Shown here: positions 24,184-36,022 of the stretch, piece by piece
Numbering within the stretch: position 1 is the stretch's first letter
How the letters are laid out: the number at the start of each line of letters is the position of its first letter
Program-made: the position numbers and the translations under genes
NCBI GenBank assembly: GCA_963170055.1
Contig: CAUJGJ010000258.1
Location: forward strand, 3,308,601-3,372,600
DNA from: Halisarca cf. caerulea
Taxonomy: Eukaryota; Porifera; Demospongiae; Chondrillida; Halisarcidae
DNA: 64,000 nucleotides
Direction of reading: 5' to 3'
The notes under the pieces: model-generated
What the model saw: the letters and a program-made list of their open reading frames with translations, nothing else
The model's database searches: none
Told to the model about the DNA's origin: nothing

Positions 24184-24278
24184 GGAAGACACAAGTAAGA
24201 CCGAGGCATTTGAGGCAAAGAAGAGAAAGATTGAGGAGATAGTTGCTGTAGAGGACCCTCCTACTGTAGGTCCTCCAG

Positions 24279-24332
<54 letters not shown>

Positions 24333-24333
24333 A

Positions 24334-24385
<52 letters not shown>

Positions 24386-26319
24386 TGTGTGCGTGCGTGT
24401 GTGTGTGTGTGCATTTGTGCTTGTATGTGTGTGCTGGTATATGGATATTTACTGTGCTAACAACATACCTGTGTTGTCCTAGGCTGAGAAACTTGTTCAA
24501 CTTGTGAGCAAAGTCTTTGATGAATCCCAAGAGGCAAGGAAAGCAGAGACAAGAAAAAGGATTTCAGACATTCAATCTTCAGTCCTTGACTGTCCCGATG
24601 TGGGCAGCTTGAAAGGTTGGTCCTAGTGTGGTTACTGGTAATGGGGCTGGTGTTGGGTGTAGGGGATGGGGGTGGTGATGGGTGCAGGGGATGGGGGTGG
24701 TGATGAGGCTGATGATGGGTACAGGAGATGGGGGTGGTGATGGGTGCAGGGGATGGGGCTGGTGATGAGGCTGGTGATGGGTGTAGGGGATGGGGGTGGT
24801 GATGGGTGCAGGGGATGGGTACAGGAGATGGGGGTGGTGATGAGGCTGGTGATGGGTGCAGGAGATGGGGGTGGTGATGAGGCTGGGGATGGGTACAGGA
24901 GATGGGGGTGGTGATGAGGCTGGTGATGGGTACAGGAGATGGGGGTGGTGATGAGGCTGGTGATGGGTGCAGGAGATGGGGGTGGTGATGAGGCTGGGGA
25001 TGGGTGCAGGGGATGGGGTGGTGATGGGTGCAGGGGATGGGGTGGTGATGGGTGCAGGGGATGGGGGTGGTGATGGGTGCAGGGGATGGGGTGGTGATGG
25101 GTGCAGGGGATGGGGTGGTGATGGGTGCAGGGGATGGGGTGGTGATGGGTGCAGGGGATGGGGGTGGTTATGGGTGCAAGGGATTAGGCTGTTGATGGGG
25201 CTGGATATAGTTCCTGGGATGATGTTTGTTAGCTGTGGGGCTCGTGATGGGTATGCCACAGAGGAATCATAGACACTGTAGTCTGAAGTGTCTCTGGGAA
25301 TCACTGTGTGCACTGCTGATGTCTCTGGGAATCACTGTGTGCACTGCTGATGTCTCTGGGAATCACTGTGTGCACTGTTGATGTTATGTGGTCCAAGGAT
25401 GAAGGGAGGATGATTTCCAATGTCTCTTTGTCCGTAATTCAGATGAGAAGGAGGTGGAGGATCTACTCAAATCTGCTAATGACCTTGTTCAGCTGGTGTC
25501 TGAGCAGTGCAGCCATCTTGCTGATGCCGTGACAGATGAAGAACAACTGTCCTCTCTTCTTACAGCTTCCATTCACCACAACAAAGACGAACTCGAGGTT
25601 TCACACCAAAATGTGGAGGTATGTTTGGGGAGAAGTGGAACATTTAGGCCTGTCCTTAGGATGTAGATAGGTAGATGGATTGATAGATAGGTAGGTGAAT
25701 AGATAGATAAGAGATAACAGGCCTGATGTACACCCTAAAGCAACACACCATCACCTGTGCACATTGAGCACACCCATCACCTGTGCACGTTGAGCACACC
25801 ATCACCTGTGCACGTTGAGCACACCCATCACCTGTGCACGTTGAGCACACCATCACCTGTGCACGTTGAGCACACCCATCACCTGTGCACGTTAAACACA
25901 CCATCACCTGTGCACTTTTAGCACACCATCACCTGTGCACGTTGAGCACACCATCACCTGTGCACGTTTAGCACACCATCACCTGTGCACGTTGAGCACA
26001 CCATCACCCGTGCACGTGTGGACACCATCACCTGTGCACGTTGAGCACACCCATCACCTGTGCACGTTGAGCACACAATCACCTGTGCACGTTGAGCACG
26101 CCCATCACCCGTGCACATGTGCACACCTTCACCTGTGCATGTGTTTACATCTGAAATTTTTATTTCATATATTTTGTGCAGGAGACGAGACAGAAACTTG
26201 AAAGAGTCCACGGACTGAAGGAAGATCTGCAGGTCCATTTAGCTAAGCTTCCAGACCTCTCCAAATTAGCTCCTCAGGGTGTAGCGCCTCTTCCTGCTAT
26301 AGGAGACCTTTTCAACTGA
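20749..26319 (+). CDS. RPRD1: regulation of nuclear pre-mRNA domain-containing protein 1 (CID protein)
   Basis: Binds the RNA polymerase II C-terminal domain and helps recruit CTD phosphatases. Exons: 20749-20905, 20984-21113, 21615-21715, 24183-24280, 24483-24615, 25443-25618, 26182-26319; all phases agree. The product is 310 residues, against 312 and 326 for human RPRD1A and RPRD1B. The N-terminal CID has [36 protein letters not shown] and [13 protein letters not shown] coiled-coil region follows ([18 protein letters not shown]..., [13 protein letters not shown]). The protein ends LPAIGDLFN, close to the human end. Intron 1 (78 bp) has no stop and a length divisible by three, so its retention would add 26 residues. 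Exon 4 is bracketed by (CA)n upstream and (GT)n downstream. The BRD7/9 ATG follows the stop by 51 bp. Confidence 0.94.
21886..22120. repeat. 19 bp minisatellite
   Basis: Unit AAGTGCTGCTGGTGGTCAC with A/C and T/C variants, about 12 copies, in RPRD1 intron 3. Confidence 0.92.
22545..22815 (+). mobile_element. tRNA-like SINE, copy 1
   Basis: The head TGGCTCAGTAGGTTAGCAC resembles a Pol III box A. The 3' part GGCTAATGGCCACCCAGTTA leads to AAAATAAG and an (ATT)n tail. A second copy in the same orientation, about 412 bp downstream and nearly identical by eye, indicates tandem duplication of the whole segment. Confidence 0.7.
22957..23230 (+). mobile_element. tRNA-like SINE, copy 2 (segmental duplicate)
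   Basis: Nearly identical to the copy at 22545, including flanking poly-G and ATAATATG sequence, so it most likely arose by local duplication rather than a new insertion. Confidence 0.7.
24100..24180. repeat. (CA)n microsatellite abutting RPRD1 exon 4 acceptor
   Basis: About 40 CA units that run directly into the AG of the exon 4 acceptor (24181-24182). Confidence 0.95.
24281..24420. repeat. (GT)n / (GCGT)n microsatellite at RPRD1 exon 4 donor
   Basis: The donor of exon 4 is the first GT of this tract: about 25 GT units, then (TGCG)n, then more GT. Confidence 0.95.
24622..25200. repeat. GATGGGTGCAGGGGATGGGG-type minisatellite
   Basis: Units of about 18 to 42 bp built from GATGGGKRCAGG, GATGGGGGTGGT and GATGAGGCTG blocks, in RPRD1 intron 5. 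Confidence 0.9.
25740..26140. repeat. about 25 bp minisatellite
   Basis: Unit CATCACCTGTGCACGTTGAG plus CACAC, about 16 copies, in the last RPRD1 intron. Confidence 0.9.
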
Positions 26320-26370
26320 ATGATATTGTGTGTGTACTATTTGACGCCGTGGGCTTTTATTGATCACAAC

Positions 26371-29300
26371 ATGTCTGCTCACAAGAAAAAGAAATCGAAG
26401 AAGCATAAAAAGAGGCGAATTCGCGAGGAAAATTCCGAAGCGATCGAAAGCCTATCATATGCGTATTTGAAAGGTCGCGAAGTCGAAGGGGGTTAGTTGT
26501 TTTCTTTGACGTTCAACGTAAATAGGCCATTTGGCGCCATTTTTGAATGCTCTCGTGTGATCTGTTGTTTATCACAGCAGTTCTCTGCTCTTTGTACAGG
26601 TGACTCATCTCAGCCTCTGCAGCTGTGGGTGTCACTTGGAATATCGACAAAAGGAAAGTCGGGGTTGTTGGCCACGGGAGAAGTAAGTGCACCGAATGAG
26701 TCCGTAGGTGAAACGGCTTTTGAAGACGATTTAGAACAAATGGAGTCAGATGAAGGAGCTGTGAGGTCTTCTCTGAAGAGTTCTATTGACTCTGCAGAAG
26801 TACAGATGGTCAATGAAGATAAGCAGCGTAAAAAAGCCAAGAAGAAGAAGAAAAAGTCCCACAAACGTGGCCCTACTTTGGAAAAAGACTCAATTGCCTC
26901 TTCAACTGAATCTCATAAAGGTGGCGATGGGGGGATGGATGTATCTTTTCCTCTGAGTGCACTCCAGGGATCTTGGAAGAAGACAAAGCAGACATCTTCC
27001 TCCAAAGTTGGAGGAAAGGATCTGAAGAGAATGATGCAGCAAGATGAGGAAGATGTCGAGGAGAGTGTTCAGACCCCAATACAAGTAACATCAGGGAAGA
27101 GACTGAGGTATCGGAGTGAGGAGAGTGATGGGGTATCAAAGGAGAAGAGACTGTGTGAAGAGTCACCTGATGAAGAAGATGAGGGTACAATTGGAGGACT
27201 GGAAATTGATGCCCCAGAAAAAGAAGAATATTCACCTGTGTTTATTGGTGCGTGTGCGTGTGTGTGTGTGTATGTGCATGCGTACGTGCGTGCATGCATG
27301 CATGCGTGTGTGTGTGCATGCAAGTGTATGCATGCATGTTTGTGTATTGTACATAAGGTATACCTACAGTACGTATGCACAAGGTGTCCATGTAGTGGTG
27401 ATGATGTGTGATGGACTGTGTACATGCATCTTCTCACAGAACCAGAGAACATGGGAGAAGCTTACCATTCATTTCTCAGACATATTCTCAGTGAACTCAA
27501 GAGGTGACTGTTGTGCACAAACTTGGTAGGAACTGCGGAGTGGTAGCATACACATGTGCATTGCATGACAGTTGCGCTACGTCTTTGGAATGAGCCTCTG
27601 TTCTGTACTGTGATATGATGAAGTGTGTACGGCAGTGGGTCTGATTTCAGCACCACTGTGTGTTCACATGTATGTACAATGATGGCTGTGTGCGTGATTA
27701 TGTGTGTTGCATAGATATTTCTAGTTTACTCCTTCAAAGTGCAAATGTGTCTGAGTACACCACTTCACACCATGCTCCCTGTACCATGGTACACCACCTC
27801 ACACCATGCTCCCTGTACCATGGTGCACCACCTCACACCATGCTCCCTGTACCATGGTGCACCACCTCACACCATGCTCCCTGTACCATGGTACACCACC
27901 TCACACCATGCTCCCTGTACCATGGTGCACCACCTCACACCATGCTCCCTGTACCATGGTACACCACCTCACACCATGCTCCCTGTACCATGGTGCACCA
28001 CCTCACACCATGCTCCCTGTACCATGGTGCACCACTTCACACCATGCTCCCTGTACCATGGTACACCACCTCACACCATGCTCCCTGTACCATGGTGCAC
28101 CACCTCACACCATGCTCCCTGTACCATGGTACACCACCTCACACCATGCTCCCTGTACCATGGTGCACCACCTCACACCATGCTCCCTGTACCATGGTAC
28201 ACCACCTCACACCATGCTCCCTGTACCATGGTGCACCACTTCACACCATGCTCCCTGTACCATGGTACACCACCTCACACCATGCTCCCTGTACCATGGT
28301 ACACCACCTCACACCATGCTCCCTGTACCATGGTACACCACCTCACACCATGCTCCCTGTACCATGGTGCACCACCTCACACCATGCTCCCTGTACCATG
28401 GTACACCACCTCACACCATGCTCCCTGTACCATGGTACACCACCTCACACTGTGCTCCCTCCACACCCATTAGACGTGATATAGGACATATCTTCTCGGA
28501 ACCGGTTACTGATGATATCGCTCCTGGCTACTCCTCCCTCATATCCCACCCAATGGACATGAGCACAATGGGACAGAAGATCCTCTTTGAACAGTATCCA
28601 ACTATCAAGGAGTTCAGAGTGAGTGGGTGTGTTGCCTGCACACACTATTAGGCCACTGGATGTGTGTCGTCAGGTGACGTATTGGCCACTTGTCAGATGG
28701 TGGGGAAAGACTGACCAGGAATGTTGCACATTTCAAATAGTTGCATAAAGTAGAGTGGGAGACATGCATTGCAAACAATACAAAATGCATACCTAATCTA
28801 CACACATGGTTTAGGTTGATTTCTGTTGTTATTTGTTTCACTGGTTTGAGTATCAGGGGGTGCAGGTCTGTAGTGCATGCTGTGAGGTGGCAGGGGGTGC
28901 AGGTCTGTAGTGCATGCTGTGAGGTGGCAGGGGGTGCAGGTCTGTAGTGCATGCTGTGAGGTGGCAGGGGGTGCAGGTCTGTAGTGCATGCTGTGAGGTG
29001 GCAGGGGGTGCAGGTCTGTAGTGCATGCTGTGAGGTGGCAGGGGATGCAGGTCTGTAGTGCATGCTGTGAGGTGGCAGGGGGTGCAGGTCTGTAGTGCAT
29101 GCTGTGAGGTGGCAGGGGGTGCAGGTCTGTAGTGCATGCTGTGAGGTGGCAGGGGGTGCAGGTCTGTAGTGCATGCTGTGAGGTGGCAGGGGATGCAGGT
29201 CTGTAGTGCATGCTGTGAGGTGGCAGGGGGTGCAGGTCTGTAGTGCATGCTGTGAGGTGGCAGGGGGTGCAGGTCTGTAGTGCATGCTGTGAGGTGGCAG

Positions 29301-30839
29301 GGGGTGCAGGTCTGTAGTGCATGCTGTGAGGTGGCAGGGGGTGCAGGTCTGTAGTGCATGCTGTGAGGTGGCAGGGGGTGCAGGTCTGTAGTGCATGCTG
29401 TGAGGTGGCAGGGGGTGCAGGTCTGTAGTGCATGCTGTGAGGTGGCAGGGGGTGCAGGTCTGTAGTGCATGCTGTGAGGTGGCAGGGGATGCAGGTCTGT
29501 AGTGCATGCTGTGAGGTGGCAGGGGGTGCAGGTCTGTAGTGCATGCTGTGAGGTGGCAGGGGGTGCAGGTCTGTAGTGCATGCTGTGAGGTGGCAATTCA
29601 TGTCATTACAGGAAGACTTTGTGTTGATGTGTAAGAATGCCATGACATACAACACCGCGGATACTATCTACCACCAGGCAGCCAAGAAGTATCTAGCACT
29701 CGGGCTCAAGATCATCATCAAGGTGGGATTGCTGGTGTGTGTTGTGTGTTACGTAGTGGCAGGAACCACTTGTGCTCACACAGGAGCTGGAGTCCAGGCC
29801 AGACATACGCAAGCGCTACGGTATCATCCCAGAGATGGAACCACCACCTTCTACTGAGTTCCCCCTGAAACCCACGGGTGTAAAGATCAACACAAAGGGA
29901 CCCTTTGTCTGCAGATACAGCTTGAAGATGCTGAAGAAACTATATGCCAAGAAAACAAAGTGTGTGACTTGCTCCTTTCTCTGTAGTGAACCCGTAATCT
30001 CTTATGTAAATGTATCATGTGTATATGTACATGTGTTGAACATGTCATGTGATGTACATGTGATACACATGTGCAGGGCTTATTGATATATAGCTTACAA
30101 ATGTTGGCCATACACAATGTCAGGGCATATGTAGTATATTTTGGAGGGATGTGTTTCAGAAGGGCCAGACAGTGTAGTTCAGTAGTTCAGTATTTGTATA
30201 ACACAGCATGCATGTCCTGCAGTGTGTGCCTGCTACCTGTAGGAACCAAGCAGTAGTGGAACCGCTGACTGTTCAAGTGGATCCAGAGTTTGAGGCTGAG
30301 GTGTCTGAGGTGGTTGTAGATGATTCCTCCACTACCCTCCATATTGGGGTGTGCGGCGATGTGGTGTGTGACCACCAGTCTAGACTGGAGGAGGGGGACA
30401 CCCAAGAAGAAATGGAGGAGATGATACAGCAGATGATGAGTGAGCTTGAAGAAGCGAGAACCATGCAGGAAGAAGGGACTCAGCAGGCTAACTTCTGCTT
30501 CTTGAACAAAGACTCTCAAGGCTACACCTCAATGAACATCCTCAATCCAGACAGCAATGTGGACTGTGAGCATTGAATCCACCTTCTCCGCTCTTGTGTT
30601 GTACACAGCCTCTGAACCCACTGTTTCTGTGTGTTTTGTGCAGCTGTCAATGTGGATATGACAGGACTTGACAAGCTAGTGGCAGACGGTAGAGCATCAA
30701 AAGCAATGCTGGAGAATGAGCGGCAGAGGCTGAGGGAGAAGCCAAGTGGGTTCGCTTTGTCCAGAATATGGGAGCATGTTACTTGTTACTTGTTTGTACA
30801 CAGTATGTACAGCATGGTCAGTAGATGTGTGTGGTCGAT

Positions 30840-30900
<61 letters not shown>

Positions 30901-30906
30901 GTCGAT

Positions 30907-30966
<60 letters not shown>

Positions 30967-32129
30967 GTGTGGTCGATACGTGTGTGTGTGTGTGTGTGTG
31001 TACAGCATGGTCAGTAAATGTTGTTAGTGAGCATTTAATGAAGGTAGATGAAAGGTGCAACTGAGTAGATCATTTCCAGTTCACAAGTAGGACAGGTCTT
31101 TAATCTACTTGTACGTTTTGTCTTCTCCCAGTAACCTTCCTGATGTACGGTCCCTATGGGTCCTTTGCACCAAGTATGTCATCAACGTTTGCTACGTTAT
31201 CCAAGATGGATACAGATCTTTTGTATACAACTTATGGTGATGATCTAGGGGTCACCTATTCACACAGGTGTGTGTGTGTATGTGTGTGTGTTTGTGCTGG
31301 TGTGAGGGGCTGGTTAGTAATCTCTTTTAAGAGCTTAAGCCTGTTGCCAACAGGTGGTGCTTTTGTAAGGATGAAAACTGGGACTCTTAGCAGCTTACAG
31401 GTGAGATCATACCTGTCGCGCTTAACCACTGGCAACATTAGATGTGACTTGGGTATTTCTTCATCAGACTCTTAGTGGGGTGCTGGTCATTGGCTGGTGC
31501 CCTAGATGCTATTAGCCTGGATATTACCGATTTTAGGGTTGCAGAGCTAGAAATAGCTGCCTGCCATCTGCCATTTTCCAAACAAAACATGAATATGGCT
31601 GACCAAAATTGAGTTGGGTCAGCCATTTCTGACTACTAAACTGAGAGCTGAGTCTCTGTTATCAGCTATTACAGTCGAGTGTCAATTTGTTGTGCCTATC
31701 TCAAGGTTCAGTACTATAGATTCCTTTGTGTACGTACATAATCGTTGATGGTTGGAAATGGCTGAACAATCTTCAAAATGTCCTATCAACATTATACTGG
31801 GTCAGCCATTTGTCCTAGTATAGGTCAAATGCTATTTCTACCACTGGGGTTGAGAACCACTGTAGCTATGAGTTAGGTGGACACTCCACCGCTCTTCAGC
31901 TGCACCCCAGCCCTACCCATCTCGTGGGGTTTGCAACCTCACAGATGGGCAACCCCTGATTGCACGAGGGGGTCATCAGGGATGGTGGAGGCAGCTGGGC
32001 CCATATCCAGTGGGTCTCTTCCCTCACTGATGTCTGGTGGCTCACCCCGCAAAGGGGCCCAACAAGGGGGCCACAATAGCCCGCACTGCAGGCTGTGGTA
32101 TTACAAGTTACAAGTGTGTGTGTGCATAG

Positions 32130-32223
<94 letters not shown>

Positions 32224-32241
32224 ATAGATGTGTGTGTGTGT

Positions 32242-32279
<38 letters not shown>

Positions 32280-32283
32280 ATAG

Positions 32284-32351
<68 letters not shown>

Positions 32352-33074
32352 CAAACTGTCTGAGCCAAGTAGCATTGCTCCTACTGTATACCTAGAATAT
32401 TTCATTATCTGAAATACACTACCTTGTGTATGGTGGGGACTTGGAAGTTACATTTTGTATACATGTATGTACCGGAATATTCCATTGTGTGTTTGCAAAT
32501 GCCTCATTATGCATGTACTGTAGTGTGGTGTATAGCACATACCACAGAGCACACACACTGCCTGTACTCATGTATGGCATGCAACGCCTACACCTATGCT
32601 GAAAGTACATTTTTGTGTAAGACTGTTCTTATAAATGGATATTGGAATGTTGGGTTGAGGGGGTGTGTATATGTGGGTGACCTCTGTCTACTGCTTCAAT
32701 GGATTGTTTTCTTCCCGTGTTAGTTTGCAGCAGTTTGCACAAGGTACAGGGTCATACATTGAAGGCATTGCAGAGTCCCTGCTCAATGGCCTCACGTCTG
32801 GAAGACACAAGGCTTTTAAGAGTAAGCTGCAGAAGGAATGTGAGGTGATTGTGAAGAAGGAGACAGCAGACAAGATTGCAAGCGATTCACATCCCAAGGA
32901 AAGAAGAAGCAGTATTGAGAAAAGAATTCATCCAGTTGCATCATCAGTAGAAGCAGCCCCCTCAGTAGTCGCTGATGTGCACAAGTCCTCACATGCAGTG
33001 CCATCGGGGCTCTCTCAGAGGTTGGTACTGTTACAGCTACTGGAACTCTCGGGATTGCATGCATGCCAGTACAG

Positions 33075-33172
<98 letters not shown>

Positions 33173-33968
33173 CGTGTATTTTCATATATACATACGTACG
33201 TACGTCCATACAGTAAAACCTGTCTATGTAGACTGCTCAAGAGTCAAACAGAAGAGGTCTCTGTAGACAGGTAGTGCTGTATGAAGAGGTCTCTGTAGAC
33301 AGGTAGTACTGCATGAAGAGGTCTCTGTAGATAGGTAGTACTGTATTAAGAGGTCTCTGTAGACAGGTAGTACTGTATTAAGAGGTATGTATGTAGATCA
33401 GTGCGGGGTGGCATGCAGGTGCAAGCCGGCCTATAGCAGCCTCTATGAACAGGTGGTTTTTAAGAATGATTTCATTGCACGTACTTATCCCCACATGGTC
33501 AATGTGTGTGGTAGCCTTTGCAGCTTGTGGTTTAGACTGTCCAGTTGCCATGCAAAGCCCAACACAGGAATCTCATTATAGTCTGCTTTGACCTTCTATG
33601 GATGGAGAATGTGGGCTATGCTAACACCTGTGCGACCTGCCAGGTCTGCTTGTTGGGTACATGGGCTAATACTAGCTCATGAACACTGTAAGTGGATGTG
33701 TTAGTAATGGCTTTGTGTGTGTGTGTGTGTGTGTGTGTGCGTACGTACGTGTGTGCGTACGTGTGTGTGTGTCTACATGTGATGTTGTACTTACACATCT
33801 GCTTTCTCCTCCAGTCAATCTCTTCAGCAGACCCTCAACGAGACAGCTGGCATGATAGTAGTGTTACAACAGAAACAGAACCAGAGGCTTGTTCTGGGCA
33901 CACAAGACCCAAATCACCGTCCTCCTTTACCCAGTGCAGATGAGAAGGAAATTGGTGTGTTGTGTGGT

Positions 33969-34034
<66 letters not shown>

Positions 34035-35081
34035 GTTTGAGGACAACCTGGTTCTGCTGTGCTTAGTCTGGAATTCTTGTGGCCAGCAGTCATGTTGTGG
34101 CCTGTGGGTGGTGTGTACAATTGTACACTGTTGCTAGGATAGAGTGAGTATCATTACATCATTAAGCCAAAGACCCTAGCCAGCCCCAGACTGTGTACAT
34201 TAATTTTATTGCTCTCTTTGTTTACCTTAAATGGTGTATATAGTTGGTTCACTGCTGGTATGTTGGGCTCTTGATGATTGTTAAAGAATGTCCAGTATGT
34301 GTGTAAAAGTAACTGGCTGTCGATTTTTTTTATATTCTGTTTCTCTCACACACACACACAATCCTCAGCATATTCAATTCTGAATAAATTGAAAGACTTG
34401 TCTTCTTTGGTGAGTATCCAGGAGCCTCAACTTCCTTTGCTATAATTGAAGTAATTTATAACATGCAGGAGTTTATGTCTGTGTTGTGAGATCACTATTA
34501 GCCTTAATCAGATAAATTACACCTCATCTGTAAAACTCTTGTCTTATTGATGTAATTGCCAAGTGTAGATAAGAGCTATGGTTATTGAAGTCTGTGTCCT
34601 CTAGGTGAGGCCGGAGGACCTGGTCTCACGGGAGACCTTGCACAGAGCAATGGGCATAGCACTCAGGTCAGTGGAGCACAGTGAGCAAACTGGGGATAAG
34701 CCACACCCACCAAGTGCACCCAAAGATGAGTCACAACCATCAAGTGGACCTAAAGTTGAGCCACACCCACCACGTTTGAGTGAACCCAAAGACAAGCCAT
34801 ACCCTCAGAGTGAACCCAAAAATGAGGTACATCCTCTGAGTGCACCCAAAGATGAGCCACACCCACCAAGTGGACCCAAAGACGTGTCATGCCCTCTGAG
34901 TGAACCCAAAGATGAGCCACACCCACAAAGTGGACCAAAAGATCTGCTCCCACCTAGTAGGTCCAGTGATAATCTATTGCCAACTGATGAACCACCCCCA
35001 GTGGCTGGTGCTCTCAGCCGTGATTCTAGCACACCGGTGAAGTGTACTGCACAGACAACCCTGCATGTTTCAACCATTTAG
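26371..35081 (+). CDS. BRD7/9: bromodomain-containing protein 7/9
   Basis: Acetyl-lysine reader; in animals BRD7 belongs to PBAF and BRD9 to non-canonical BAF remodelling complexes. Exons: 26371-26491, 26600-27247, 27440-27503, 28474-28618, 29612-29722, 29784-29959, 30243-30565, 30644-30745, 31132-31267, 32724-33020, 33815-33954, 34369-34409, 34605-35081. All phases agree; 926 residues. The N-terminus is a basic HKKKKSKKHKKRR stretch, then an acidic/basic linker. The bromodomain (exons 3-5) has PVTDDIAPGYSSLISHPMDM and CKNAMTYNTADTIYHQAAKK with the acetyl-lysine-binding Asn. The DUF3512-type part includes MYGPYGSFAPSMSSTFATLS, LLYTTYGDD and QQFAQGTGSYIEGIAESLL. The last exon ends in a Pro-rich tail built of repeats like EPHPPSGPKD. 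Introns carry 34 and 37 bp minisatellites and GT tracts. A single gene resembling both paralogues suggests a pre-duplication form. Confidence 0.94.
27758..28456. repeat. 34 bp minisatellite, about 20 copies
   Basis: Each unit contains CACCATGCTCCCTGTACCAT and then GGTRCACCACCTCA. With R = A the centre is the perfect 12 bp palindrome GTACCATGGTAC. It occupies BRD7/9 intron 3 up to the exon 4 acceptor. Confidence 0.95.
28856..29596. repeat. 37 bp minisatellite, 20 copies
   Basis: Unit joins GGTGGCAGGGGGTGCAGG and TCTGTAGTGCATGCTGTGA; near-identical copies differ by G/A in the GGGRTGC block. It fills BRD7/9 intron 4 to within 20 bp of exon 5. Confidence 0.95.
30838..31000. repeat. (GT)n microsatellite with GGTCGATACG spacers
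   Basis: Three GT tracts separated by the repeated spacer TGGTCGATACG, in BRD7/9 intron 8. Confidence 0.95.
31546..31842. mobile_element. MITE family B, copy 2 (inverted)
   Basis: Reverse-complement relative of 10975-11293, starting GCTAGAAATAGC and ending GCTATTTCTA. It lies in BRD7/9 intron 9. Confidence 0.8.
32113..32350. repeat. (GT)n microsatellite with GCATAGAT interruptions
   Basis: Long GT tract in BRD7/9 intron 9, interrupted three times by the octamer GCATAGAT. Confidence 0.95.
33079..33171. repeat. (GT)n(CTGT)n microsatellite
   Basis: GT tract passing into CTGT tetranucleotides in BRD7/9 intron 10. Confidence 0.95.
33245..33395. repeat. 32 bp tandem repeat, 4-5 copies
   Basis: Unit contains AAGAGGTCTCTGTAGACAGG followed by TAGTACTGTAT. 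Intronic. Confidence 0.85.
33973..34034. repeat. (CA)n microsatellite
   Basis: CA run just downstream of the BRD7/9 exon 11 donor. Confidence 0.95.
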
Positions 35082-35351
35082 TTTACTCGTGTTGTATACG
35101 AATCATTTTCATTGAAGTTTTATTGATTTGCCTTGCTAATCCTACATATAGCGACAACTGATGTCTGGAAATGGATTATTGGAATATTATAAATACAGAA
35201 ACTAAGGAGTGAACACTTACACATCGAGTCAATAATCAATTTGAAGCAAAATAAACTAACCACACTATTTATACACTACATACAGAGATGAAATGAGGAC
35301 AAATTAACTCATATTCTGTATGAAGCACAGATGCTTGCTTATGGCAAATTC
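35082..35351. terminator. convergent 3' region of BRD7/9 and coactosin
   Basis: AATAAA on the plus strand at 35250-35255 could end BRD7/9. TTTATT at 35118-35123 (AATAAA on the minus strand) could end the coactosin gene. If both are used, the two 3' UTRs overlap by more than 100 bp. Confidence 0.45.
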
Positions 35352-36022
35352 TTATTTGCCAGTACCATATGCAGCTCCACTAGCTTTTTCTAAAATAGAA
35401 AGGACTTTCTCATACTTCACTTCACTCTTCTCGTCGGCCAGAATCTCTTTGCCAAAGTTCTGTAATAAAGTAGCCAACGTAGCACACATCAGGCGTACAC
35501 AAAACACATGACCATATTTGGTAAAAGTGCTCACGTTCCCACGCAGCGCATGCAGAACAACTCACCACGACAATCTTCTTGACGAAAGCTTTGTCAGTAC
35601 TGACTTTGCCTTTCTTCAATGCACTTACACCTGGCCCAATCCACGTGATGAATGCAAATTTCGCTCTTCTACTCATTTCGTCGCCAGTCTCAAAGCGGAC
35701 GTACGCGTATAGTCTTTGATCGTCTGCGACAAACGAAAAAACGTTAACGGGTCAAAAGTCATGGCTAAATTTGCAAGTAGATTGGTAACTCACCCTCCAT
35801 GCACGACAGCAGCTCGTCGTAGTTAGTACCAGAACCTCTGAACTCGATCTTCTTGCCATTCCCTTCACTCTCGTATCCGAATAGCGCCCTGAATTCAAGA
35901 CGAGAATTAAATACGAGTTCGCAAAATTGACCTGGGTTAGCTTACCAAGTCGTATCAGTGTCGTCATTTCTAACGTCCTCATAACCAGCAGTGATGTCGT
36001 CTTCGCTAACAAATACAGCCAT
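35352..36022 (-). CDS. COTL1: coactosin-like F-actin-binding protein
   Basis: ADF-homology domain protein that binds F-actin. Exons: 35946-36022, 35794-35888, 35566-35723, 35352-35459 (TAA 35352-35354); all phases agree; 145 residues, against 142 in human COTL1. Family features: YEDVRNDDTDTTWALFGYE, VRFETGDEMSRRAKFAFITW, IGPGVSALKKGKVSTDKAFV and the C-terminal EKVLSILEKASGAAYGTGK. The start ATG at 36020-36022 gives MAVFVSEDDITAGYEDVRND, which matches the usual N-terminus. It is convergent with BRD7/9. Confidence 0.95.

Noticed and set aside
27660..29655. Long frames across the 34 and 37 bp arrays
   Set aside because: Repeat read-through inside BRD7/9 introns; phase-consistent splicing skips them.
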